This document shows positions 1-7,800 of a stretch of 9,118 bases of DNA, piece after piece (position 1 is the first letter of the stretch; every line of letters begins with the position of its first letter). A program made the position numbers and the translations under genes. Under the pieces are notes generated by a model. The model was given only the letters and a program-made list of their open reading frames with translations, made no database searches and was not told where the DNA came from. Source of the DNA: JAGLSB01 sp023135955 (GTDB lineage: Bacteria; Bacteroidota; Bacteroidia; Bacteroidales; GCA-2748055); the NCBI GenBank assembly GCA_030673645.1, contig DAOVIO010000159.1:1-9118 (forward strand), given 5' to 3'.

Positions 1-1616
1 ATATAGAAGGGATCTTTATGATAGCCTCTTGGCCCCCACAGATGCCTCTCAGGTAAAACGTTTACATTTCCCGTTTTAAATGATTCTTCGCTGTAATAAG
101 GAGAACTCGGCAAATAAGGCCTTAAGGGATCATATTCCCAGATTACCGCTGATAATATCTCTCTGCTAATTTCATCCTTGCTTGGATCAATTCTTTTGAT
201 TTTCGCCCATTTCATGGCCGAATCATCTTCATTGTTCCCGCACCAAACAACCAGGGAAGCATGCTTACGAAGCTTCAAAACAAGATTAATTGCTTCCTCC
301 CTTATCTTTTCTTTAAAACTATTATCAAGGGGATAAACGGTACAGCCCATGGCAAAATCCTGCCAGACCATAATGCCATTCTCATCACATAAGTCAAAAA
401 ATGCATGATCCTCATAAACATTACCTCCCCAGCAACGGATCATATTGCAATTCATATCCGTAACCATTTGAAATACATCTTCCAGGTGATCTTTGTCACG
501 ACTGTGCAATGCATCCAGGGGCACCCAGTTTGTTCCCCTTATGAAAATCTTTTCACCATTAATTTTAAAAACAAATTCACCGGGATTCTCCTTTGTAGTA
601 ATATCAGTAAAAATCAATTCGGCGGTACGGATTCCTAACTTTTGTGTCATTTCGTCCAGGACATTGTTTTTATCATCCACAATCCTCACGGTAGCATCAT
701 ATAAAATGGCGTCCCCGTAACCACGCGGCCACCAGAATTCTACATTTTCAAGTGATATTCGCCGCCTGCTTGTATGGGAGAATAGGGGGTATGAATTCTT
801 ATAGATGGTTTTGGAATCCCGATCAAGTGAAACTTCCATGTTTAGCCCATCAATTGTGAGATAATCTGTGGAAAATTGCCAGTCAAGTACAATTTCTGCA
901 GTTTTCTGTTGGACATCCACTGCATTACACATCCAGTAAACCTGTTCCAGTCTTGTGGGCTTCACAATATCCAGGGAAACATCACGCCAGAGTCCTGCGC
1001 TGACCAGACGAGGCATAATATCCCATCCATACATATGTGGTGCTTTACGCACATGCAATTGCTCTACCCATATATCCCACCTCACACCAACCGCTCCCGT
1101 AATGTATTTCTGGCTCTCGTAAACAACCGGATCTATGCGAATATAAATACTATTGTCCCCACCTGGATTTAAAAACTCCGTAACATCAAACCGATGATCA
1201 ATCAGCATGTTTTCCGTTTTCCCTACTAAATTGTTATTTATCCATATCGTACCGAAACAATCCAATCCTTCGAGAACCAGCTGAACACGCTCCCCGTCCG
1301 CATGTTGAGGTGTCTCAAAGGTTCTGTAATACCACCATTGATATGCTTCATATTTTCGCAGGTCGTAGATGTTAGTTCCAATTTCGGGGTCTTTAATTTC
1401 TCCTGAGGCGAGTAAATCAAGTTCTACATTGCCCGGAACTGTTCCGGTTATAACCGGCCAGTTCATTTCCTTTAATTCATCCGGACTTACAGAGGTATTT
1501 CTGTCATAAATTCCATAAGACAAATTCCATTCCCCATTTAGGGATATGTTATCCAACTTCTGAGCATTTAATATCCATCCCTGAAGAATCAAAACGAAAA
1601 TCAGTATTCTTTTCAT
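1..1616 (-). CDS. Exported GH2 beta-mannosidase-like glycosidase (5' part, cut by window edge)
   Basis: Open frame from an ATG at 1616 to the window edge, 538 codons without a stop; the C-terminal part lies outside. Residues 1-18 form a signal peptide (MKR, a hydrophobic run, then LNA before Gln19), so the enzyme is exported, probably to the periplasm. The rest follows GH2 order: an N-terminal jelly-roll sugar-binding domain (about 25-215), an Ig-like sandwich (about 220-340, ending near the WWPRGYG motif) and the start of the TIM barrel. Barrel landmarks are GTNWVP around W364, RCWGGN at 394-399, VWQDF at 417-421 and WCGNNE at 458-463. E463 is the expected acid/base catalyst; the nucleophile Glu would lie beyond the window. 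The GTNWVP, WGG and VWQDF pattern matches beta-mannosidases (about 800-870 aa), which release mannose from non-reducing ends of beta-mannosides, but related exo-glucosaminidases cannot be excluded. There is no obvious Shine-Dalgarno sequence or consensus promoter, and a 408-base gap separates it from the operon upstream. Confidence 0.9.
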   Translation of the reverse strand, partial: MKRILIFVLILQGWILNAQKLDNISLNGEWNLSYGIYDRNTSVSPDELKEMNWPVITGTVPGNVELDLLASGEIKDPEIGTNIYDLRKYEAYQWWYYRTFETPQHADGERVQLVLEGLDCFGTIWINNNLVGKTENMLIDHRFDVTEFLNPGGDNSIYIRIDPVVYESQKYITGAVGVRWDIWVEQLHVRKAPHMYGWDIMPRLVSAGLWRDVSLDIVKPTRLEQVYWMCNAVDVQQKTAEIVLDWQFSTDYLTIDGLNMEVSLDRDSKTIYKNSYPLFSHTSRRRISLENVEFWWPRGYGDAILYDATVRIVDDKNNVLDEMTQKLGIRTAELIFTDITTKENPGEFVFKINGEKIFIRGTNWVPLDALHSRDKDHLEDVFQMVTDMNCNMIRCWGGNVYEDHAFFDLCDENGIMVWQDFAMGCTVYPLDNSFKEKIREEAINLVLKLRKHASLVVWCGNNEDDSAMKWAKIKRIDPSKDEISREILSAVIWEYDPLRPYLPSSPYYSEESFKTGNVNVLPERHLWGPRGYHKDPFY

Positions 1617-1662
1617 AGCAAATAGTTATTAGTAAAACATAGCGTATTTGTCCAGAGTATTT

Positions 1663-1679
1663 TTGGCTTAAGGAGCCAA
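1663..1679. repeat. Short inverted repeat 47 bases upstream of the GH2 start
   Basis: TTGGCT and AGCCAA form a perfect 6-bp stem around the 5-base loop TAAGG. On the plus strand it is followed by TTTT, but no plus-strand gene needs a terminator here. Its place in the probable leader of the GH2 gene would fit an operator or an mRNA leader structure. It is short enough to be chance. Confidence 0.35.
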
Positions 1680-1782
1680 TTTTGCATGATTTAGTTTATT
1701 TAACGGTATAAGTAAAGATATAAAAATCTTAGGTTTCAACAAGATAAATGATATTTTGCATTGGCAATAAGATAATAATTCT

Positions 1783-1980
1783 CGTCCTGAAAGGACAGCT
1801 TACTTCAGCCCAAGGCAAAGCCTTGGGTAAAGGAGTCAATGTTTATTTTTTCGCCCTGAAAGGGCAAATTAAATCAAAATTATGTAGTCAGATTAATTTG
1901 CCCTTTCAGGGCGCGGGTATTGCATGTTTTTTATACCCAAGGCTTTGCCTTGGGCTGAATTTAGTAGGGCTTTCAGCCCG
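1783..1980. repeat. Composite REP/BIME-like inverted repeat
   Basis: Two palindrome types are arranged symmetrically. Type A is a 5-bp stem around GAA, at 1784-1796, 1853-1865, 1900-1912 (inverted) and 1967-1979 (inverted). Type B is CCCAAGGC-AAA-GCCTTGGG, 8-bp stem, at 1809-1827 and inverted at 1936-1954. The order is A-B-A then A'-B'-A'. The outer arms 1783-1829 and 1934-1980 are both 47 bases and align as reverse complements without gaps; the inner arms 1852-1872 and 1893-1913 are perfect 21-bp reverse complements around a 20-base loop. Stem bases differ between A copies but pairing is kept in each. Similar CCTGAAAGG-type and CCC..GGG palindromes recur between genes in many Bacteroidota genomes (from memory, not searched). 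The layout resembles REP/BIME elements, which are moved by RAYT (Y1 single-strand) transposases; none is encoded here. Possible roles include mRNA 3' protection after the ABC operon. Confidence 0.85.
1852..1913. repeat. Inner long hairpin of the composite repeat (21-bp perfect arms)
   Basis: The arms 1852-1872 and 1893-1913 are exact reverse complements, and each contains a type A palindrome. Transcribed or single-stranded DNA could therefore fold either as one long 21-bp stem with a 20-base loop or as two small hairpins. In the minus-strand direction the structure lies about 110 bases after the ABC ATPase stop codon. Confidence 0.8.
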
Positions 1981-2024
1981 AAATTTAAATTTATCTAACA
2001 ATAATGTGAAAGAATTTCTCTACT

Positions 2025-2687
2025 TTATGAAACCTCATCGCCATTAAGAATTCTACCAAGTTCAATTTTGACATTTAAATTTGAATGATTGACTACAGAA
2101 GGATCATGAGAAACGAGGACAACTGTTCCTCCTTTTTTATTAAAATCCTCTATCAGGGACATCAAAATACTGCTGTTCTGGGGATCAAGATTCCCGGTAG
2201 GCTCATCAGCAAGTAGTAATTCAGGATCTGAAATTATTGCGCGTATAAAAGCTGCCCTTTGTTTTTCACCAACACTCAGATCGGAAGGATATTTATCCTT
2301 TATATTCACAAGTAAACATTTTTCCAGATATTCATTGATTGAATCATAGTGGGATTTCTGATAACAGCTCAACTTTATGTTTTCAATTACCGTTAGATAA
2401 GGCATTAAATGAAACTGCTGAAATATAAATCCTATATTTTCTTTCCGGTAAGAGTTCAGGTATTTTGCATTTTGATCAAATATGCTTTCACCCTTGTATA
2501 ATATTTCACCTGAATCCGGACGAATCAAACCACCAATAAGGTTGAGTAAAGTTGACTTACCTGATCCGCTCGACCCTGAAACAGAGACATAATCCCCTTT
2601 TTCAATCTTTAAGCTTACATCTGAAAGAGCTGTAAATACCTTAGAGCCTCTTTTAAAATATTTTGAAATATTATTAATATCAAGCAT
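2025..2687 (-). CDS. ABC transporter ATP-binding protein, LolD/MacB class
   Basis: A 220-residue cytoplasmic ATPase that would power the FtsX-type permease encoded just upstream. Visible motifs: Walker A GSSGSGKS at 38-45, Q-loop at Q90 within FIFQQFHL, signature LSVGEKQR at 137-144 (VGE in place of the classic GGQ, a variant common in this subclass), Walker B LLLADEP at 157-163 with D161 and E162, D-loop NLD at 166-168 and switch His at H194. The length and the SGSGKSTLLN and ADEPTGNLD wording are typical of LolD, MacB and FtsE, which run mechanotransmission-type ABC systems rather than solute importers. The start at 2687 lies 20 bases after the permease stop, with only an A-rich stretch as possible ribosome binding site. 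It is the last gene of the operon. A LolD name is not justified because LolC/E partners are not identified. Confidence 0.93.
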   Translation of the reverse strand: MLDINNISKYFKRGSKVFTALSDVSLKIEKGDYVSVSGSSGSGKSTLLNLIGGLIRPDSGEILYKGESIFDQNAKYLNSYRKENIGFIFQQFHLMPYLTVIENIKLSCYQKSHYDSINEYLEKCLLVNIKDKYPSDLSVGEKQRAAFIRAIISDPELLLADEPTGNLDPQNSSILMSLIEDFNKKGGTVVLVSHDPSVVNHSNLNVKIELGRILNGDEVS

Positions 2688-2707
2688 CGACTTTTCTTTA
2701 CACTTTA

Positions 2708-3874
2708 TTACTCTTCACTTAAAATTTTTGCAGCATCAATCTTGGTTGCCAACAATGCAGGTATCCAGCTGCTGATCATCCATAACAGAGGGGAAATTAA
2801 AATGGTATAATAAAATACCGCCCATACAGGTCCTATGCTTAATGCCGTAAACCGGAAAATTTCTTTTCCAAAATATTCTGCAATCCAACTGCCAGCAAAA
2901 AATCCAATAATTCCTCCGGTCAGGCCAAGAATAAATGCCTTTGATAAAATCATAAAGAGAATGCTGTAAGAACTACTTCCCATTGCTATTAACAGACCTA
3001 TTTCACGATTTCTTGATTTAACATTCTGATGAAATAGGAGTCCGGTAATCAGCAGGGCAGATATTACAACAAAAGGGATTATAAATGCGCCATATTTATT
3101 CATCATTAAACGCTGATTCTCACGGGCATCGGCAATACTGCTTATTTCTGTAACTTCAAGATCAGAAAAAATCTCCTGAACCTGGTCTCTTGCATTTTTT
3201 ATCCTGCCATCGTGGCAAACACAGCCCAGTGCCTCAATCTTATTGATTTTACCTTCCATTCCTAAAAGTTTCTGCAAGTCTTCAAGATGGAATGATACTC
3301 CCTGATCCATTATTCCTCTACCCTCTTCCATTCTTTTATCCACTATAAAACTATAGGGTTTCCCATCTGCACCCTCAATGATAAAAGCTTCTCCTGCCTT
3401 AACATTCTTTGCTACCAGTGCACCCAACTGTACGGTTTCTTTTTTCACATCAAATCCCATGGTTTCCTGCTCAGAGAGGTATATCTGTTGAGCTTCATCT
3501 TTGTAACCAAATAATACTATCTGGTGAACAGATCCGTTGGCGTCTTTCCACTCCGGATATTTTAACTGTAAGATACCTGTCAGATGTCTTACCGCATCAA
3601 AGGTTTTTGAATTAGCAAGAACATCCACATAAATATCAGGAAAGGTTTCGGTATTGTTAATTGAGTAGAAGTCTATCAGATTTGTTCCTTTTGGAAAGAT
3701 GTAGAGGTTTAGCCCCTGCTCACGCATGATCTTCCTGGTCTCATTTTCACTGGCTTTGCTTAATGTATATATCGCAACTGAAACTGAACTTGCAACAATA
3801 ACAGTTAAAAGTATAACCATGGAACTGATCCTTCTAAAAAGAAGCTCTTTAATAACCAATCTCAATGAACTCAT
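2708..3874 (-). CDS. FtsX/MacB-like ABC transporter permease with periplasmic CxCH motif
   Basis: A 388-residue inner-membrane permease with the four-helix MacB/LolC layout: TM1 about 16-36, a large periplasmic domain about 40-260, then TM2 about 263-281, TM3 about 305-334 and TM4 about 348-370. The loop after TM2 reads SRNREIGLLIAMGSS (287-301), the FtsX-family hallmark that contacts the ATPase, and the C-terminal tail PALLATKIDAAKIL matches the family ending. Unusual is C218-V-C220-H221 in the periplasmic domain, a possible metal or disulfide site. Its ATG overlaps the stop of the 74-aa gene (ATGA, 3871-3874), which indicates translational coupling, and the partner ATPase follows after 20 bases. 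By analogy with MacB and LolCDE it would transmit ATP-driven motion to periplasmic partners or lipoproteins rather than form a solute channel. The substrate is unknown. Confidence 0.9.
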   Translation of the reverse strand: MSSLRLVIKELLFRRISSMVILLTVIVASSVSVAIYTLSKASENETRKIMREQGLNLYIFPKGTNLIDFYSINNTETFPDIYVDVLANSKTFDAVRHLTGILQLKYPEWKDANGSVHQIVLFGYKDEAQQIYLSEQETMGFDVKKETVQLGALVAKNVKAGEAFIIEGADGKPYSFIVDKRMEEGRGIMDQGVSFHLEDLQKLLGMEGKINKIEALGCVCHDGRIKNARDQVQEIFSDLEVTEISSIADARENQRLMMNKYGAFIIPFVVISALLITGLLFHQNVKSRNREIGLLIAMGSSSYSILFMILSKAFILGLTGGIIGFFAGSWIAEYFGKEIFRFTALSIGPVWAVFYYTILISPLLWMISSWIPALLATKIDAAKILSEE

Positions 3875-4095
3875 GATACTTGATTCTTATGTTTTCTGTT
3901 AATAAAAAAGGTTAACAAAACAACCAATAAAATGATGAAAATGCCAGTTACAAAAAAGGAAATTTTCAGTGAATGATCCTCTTTCATTACAAGTTTCTCA
4001 GGCTCAATGCATGTATAACCAGTTTTCTGATCAATTAGCCATTTTGGTAATGGACGCTCATTCAAGGAGTCATATGTAAGGGTATCGGTTTGCAT
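3871..4095 (-). CDS. Small single-pass membrane protein of unknown family
   Basis: A 74-residue product that I do not recognise. Residues 1-44 are polar with one cysteine (C29, in GYTCIEPEKL). Residues 45-65 form one strongly hydrophobic helix, followed by the basic tail NRKHK. The positive-inside rule puts the tail in the cytoplasm and the N-terminal part in the periplasm, without a cleavable signal peptide. Its ATG directly abuts the stop of the preceding gene (TAAATG, 4093-4098), and its stop overlaps the permease start as ATGA, so it is coupled on both sides. This supports it as a real gene despite its size. A likely role, by inference, is an accessory subunit of the ABC permease or a tether between it and the large periplasmic protein. 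Confidence 0.8.
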   Translation of the reverse strand: MQTDTLTYDSLNERPLPKWLIDQKTGYTCIEPEKLVMKEDHSLKISFFVTGIFIILLVVLLTFFINRKHKNQVS

Positions 4096-4887
4096 TTAGT
4101 AGCCAAGCATCGGATTGTCGTCAATAATTTTATTAACAAGTGCCGTTTGAGGATTCTCCCAATTATCTGTAAAAAGAATATCTGTTCCGGGAAGATTGTC
4201 TTTAATAAGGCAGCTGCATTCTGCAGTAAAATAATCGAGCATCAGATTGATATTTTCTTCAGAAATACCCTTACCCAGAAGTGGCTCAAGTGCCTTAAAC
4301 CGGCCAAAAACACCAAACAACATAGGCTCCTGAATATCAACGAGGTCATCTTCAATATTCAGTAAGAGGGAGGCAAAATGATGCTCATCCTTGCTGTTCC
4401 TGCTTAATTCAACCACCGTAATTATATTACCGAAAGGAGAGGATGCAATCACATTGTGCAATGCATTTAGACCTTTTTCATCTTTATCATCATTATCCGT
4501 TTTCAGATAAAGCATAACACAAAGCTTTCCTGCCATAAGTTCGGCAGCAATTTTCTTCCGCAAAGGTGAACTGGTTAGGCCTTTCAGTTCTTCATTGGTC
4601 ATATACTTTGAAAAGAAACGGTCTTTATAATACAATTCGTAATATGGTTTAGCTATTTCTTGCCTTTTAATCGTTCTAAAATTAATATTGGCAGTGCTAA
4701 TTCTTTCAGCTAATTTCTGGTTTTGATTTTTTATTGATTCACTTAATGGTTTGTTGTGAAAATATACCAGGGTATACTGACTTGGCAGACCATTAAGCAA
4801 TATCCATTCTGAAACCCGTGTAGTACAGGCCATACTTATCAATCCTGCCAGCAAAATTAGCGCAAAATATTTTCTGTTCATTTTCAC
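4096..4887 (-). CDS. Putative lipoprotein of unknown family with CSC motif
   Basis: 263 residues from the GTG at 4887, or 261 from the ATG at 4881. The GTG gives a GTGA overlap with the stop of the large propeller gene; the ATG would lie two bases after it. The N-terminus is a signal sequence with a Cys after LISMA (C21 from the GTG start), so a lipidated N-terminus is possible, though the lipobox is non-canonical (Ser at -3). The mature part has no domain I can name. Its C-terminal half looks like a conserved family signature: VFGR (193-196), LLGKGI (203-208), C224-S-C226 with K229, PGTDIL (233-238) and W243. The segment YTLVYFHN near residue 38 followed by a helix could begin a thioredoxin-like fold, but no CxxC is present, so this is only a guess. 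Likely location is the periplasm or outer-membrane inner leaflet, working with the ABC pair. Confidence 0.82.
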   Translation of the reverse strand: MKMNRKYFALILLAGLISMACTTRVSEWILLNGLPSQYTLVYFHNKPLSESIKNQNQKLAERISTANINFRTIKRQEIAKPYYELYYKDRFFSKYMTNEELKGLTSSPLRKKIAAELMAGKLCVMLYLKTDNDDKDEKGLNALHNVIASSPFGNIITVVELSRNSKDEHHFASLLLNIEDDLVDIQEPMLFGVFGRFKALEPLLGKGISEENINLMLDYFTAECSCLIKDNLPGTDILFTDNWENPQTALVNKIIDDNPMLGY

Positions 4888-7800
4888 TGGTTTTGAGTTA
4901 AGGGGCTGCTTTCCCTTATAAGTTCGATCCCGGAAAGCATGGTATTTCCCTTTCTTGGGATCATGTCAATAGTTAATGTTCTTCCTGCTTTGATGCCAGG
5001 AAATGATTTAACCAGCTCCTTATCTTCACTACCTGCTTCGCCAATAATATCGAAGTTTTCCAATACTTTCATATCCTGAATACTTACATCAAAAACTCTT
5101 TCTCCTTTTTTCATCTTTTCAGGTTCAGAGAAATAGAGATTTACGCTGTAAAATGCATCCTCAACTGTTGGTTCTTTTGATAGAGTAATCTCCAATGACC
5201 GTATTCCTCCAATAGAGCTTGCACTTATCCAGGGTGTATTCTCCGAATTTATGGAGATTGGCTCTTTCCTTATCTCGTAATAATTGACTGTGTCTATCTT
5301 TACAGGAATTCCAGTGGATTCGCCGGCTACATTCGGAAATTCAAGCCAGAGTGTACTTTGATCAGAAGTCCTGTCACCAGGGGCATTCAGGTTCAGTCCC
5401 AATTGCTTAATCTGTGTACCGTTCCATTTGTAATTACTATTTCCCCAGTATGTCATCCAGGGCATATTTACCAGGGCAAGTGATGTTTGATTTTGATAGG
5501 CACATTGACATGTACGTGTATAATCCGGCGAATTAAGTACGCCATTAGCGACAATCAGATTAGCCGTACAACCGGATTTAAAACCTCCAAGGCTAGCCGT
5601 TCCCTCAGATGCATTGAGGTTGACAAATCCGGCAGAGGCAGACCTGAATGTCAACAGATGTTCGCTTGCAACAATATATCCGCAACCATATTCCCGTTTG
5701 AAATTCCATTTTAAATCTTCCCCTGTAATTAAATCCTTTTCATAAAGCTCTTCTCCAGTCAACAATGAAAATCCTTCTTCGCTGGTATAAATCTTATCAC
5801 CTGAAATGATTGGAGGATTTGAATAATATACTGGCTTATCCCAAAGGATTTCATTTGATTTGAGGTTATATACGATCATCCTTTTCCCTTCTTCTCCGGT
5901 TAACATATCTCGCGATGGCCTGTTTGCCTGTATAAGTAATTGATATTCTGAGGAGTACCCAAGCCATGATCCGAAGATATTACTTGTTTCCTCATGTAAT
6001 TTCTCTCCTGTCTTAATATTCAGATAGAGCATTCTTGATCCTGAAGGTTGACTCTCACCTCTTCTTTTAAGTTTTGTTTCGAGATTCTGAGGTAATTTGT
6101 CCAAACAGAAAAGTTTACCATCACCTGCTATAACTGCGTTATGGATGAAGCCGTGGTTGGCTTTAATATTCCACAATTCATCGCCAGTAAATCGATCCAT
6201 GATGATAAGCTCTTTGCTGGCTGTAATGTCGAAATTATTAAACTTCTGTTTCTTAGATTCTTCTAGTGTATCTGGATTGTAAAATTTACTGAAATTATTT
6301 CCGAGAATTAATAAACTGTCATATACACCTATGTAGCCAAGTTTCTCTGTATTTACATCCCCAGTTGAAATTGATTTTACCAGTTCTCCAGTTTTTATAT
6401 CGAGTAAATGGCAATTGGTACCTTCAATTACATAAACATATTCTTTGGTAGCAATATAATTAGTACCTCTGGCGTTTGCCCCTGGTAAGTGTACCTGATT
6501 GTATTTCGTGTCAAGGGGATTTTCTTCATCATAAGTTTCGTCATAGTATACCAACCAGGTGTCTTCATCAAGATTCTCAAATTCCTTTTGCCAGATCATT
6601 CTGCCGGTATAGACATCACGAGCTGTAATGCTATTAATTCCCTGGATAATAAGCCTGCCGTCTATTACCTGTTCAGAAGGCCCGTGGCCATGTCGGGGTA
6701 GCACATCCATATTTGAATTGCCACCGAACCATAAAATTCCCAGAGGAGCTTTTACAATTTCATCGTCAGATTTAACTGTATTAGCGATATCTCCATAATT
6801 ATGGGTCCAGTCAGAAGCTCCTTCGAGTGCCCCGGTTCTGGAAATTAAGACATGTCTCCAACTTTTACTGAGTTGAGCTCCATACAGATCAAGATCGGCT
6901 ACTGTGTTCATTAATGAACCTTTTGCCTTGCCTCTGGCTTTTACCCAAATCTTTCCATCGTAGGGTCTGGTAGATTCAAAAATAGCATTCAGAAGGTCTG
7001 GATCATTATCCTTTAAATATGAAGGATCAGTGATAACCGTAAGTGATGAAAAATATTTAGGCAGGAATGAAGCCGTTTCATCAAAATTCTGAAAACTTAA
7101 ACGATCTGCCTTGACACCAAGGTCATCAAAATATTCCCTGAGGTAAGAAATTCTCTCTGGATCATCGTCGAAAGCAATCAAAGATAAAGATGTTTTAGAA
7201 ACCAGTTTCTTCAGCAATCGAATATTTTGTGTACCTAAAACTACCCCATAGCCACTTGTAATATCTGTTTTTCTAATTATTCTTTTTCCAAATAAAGATA
7301 GGCATGCGATCTTTGAATCGGGTTGTTTCTGAAGTGAAACTTCCGAAACTGGAGTATCCCCAAAAACCAATATTTCTCCATCACCTGTAACAGCAATGAG
7401 CTTTCCATTTGAAGCAACCAGTCTTTCTATCGGTTCTTCAGTTTTGTGGGTCCACAATTCCTGTGGTTCATTATCTACAATTTTAATTGCCGTAATACCA
7501 CTGCTGTCAGCAGCATAAAGACAATCGCCAGCTTTTATTAGGTCATTGGTAGCAGAAACATTCGAGTCCCATAATTTATTAAGATTTTTTTCTACATCCA
7601 ATTCTGATGCTTCTACTTTTGTTCCTGAGAAATATATGGTATTCCCGTCGAGAACAGGATATTCACCCGCATCCTCTAATAGTGGTAATCCGGTTTGTGA
7701 ATCATACATATATGTCACTCGCTCTCTATGGTGATTAAAAAATACCTCGTCATTCCCGCATGAGAATGCACCACCAGTTTTTCCACTTGCTGAAAGGTGA

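Larger units (their letters stand above)
1617..2024. other. Intergenic region without a credible gene
   Basis: This gap separates the end of the ABC operon from the start of the GH2 gene, both on the minus strand. It holds a short hairpin (1663-1679), an AT-rich stretch (about 1681-1780) and the large composite inverted repeat (1783-1980). The only open frame of note, plus strand 1748-2047, runs straight through the palindromes and has no recognisable domain, so I do not call it. The GH2 promoter should lie here, but I find no exact TAnnTTTG box on the minus strand. The hairpins nearest the operon end lack a following T-run in the minus direction, so a classical intrinsic terminator is not evident. 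Confidence 0.7.

Noticed and set aside
1..1616. Polysaccharide utilization locus with the GH2 gene and the TonB receptor
   Set aside because: The two genes are more than 7 kb apart, separated by the ABC operon, and no SusD-like gene or PUL regulator is visible; only the window edges might change this.
1936..1979. Intrinsic terminator of the ABC operon
   Set aside because: The hairpins are strong, but none is followed by a T-run when read on the minus strand; the nearby T-run at 1845-1851 is on the wrong side for that direction.
1783..1980. CRISPR array
   Set aside because: The repeats are inverted and unequally spaced, with no regular direct repeat-spacer pattern and no cas gene.
1748..2047. 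99-codon plus-strand open frame across the intergenic region
   Set aside because: It runs through the palindromic repeats and into the 3' end of the ABC ATPase gene on the other strand; the translation has no recognisable domain and reflects the repeat sequence.
3215..3223. Heme c attachment motif in the permease
   Set aside because: The sequence is CVCH, with one residue between the cysteines rather than two, so it is not CxxCH.
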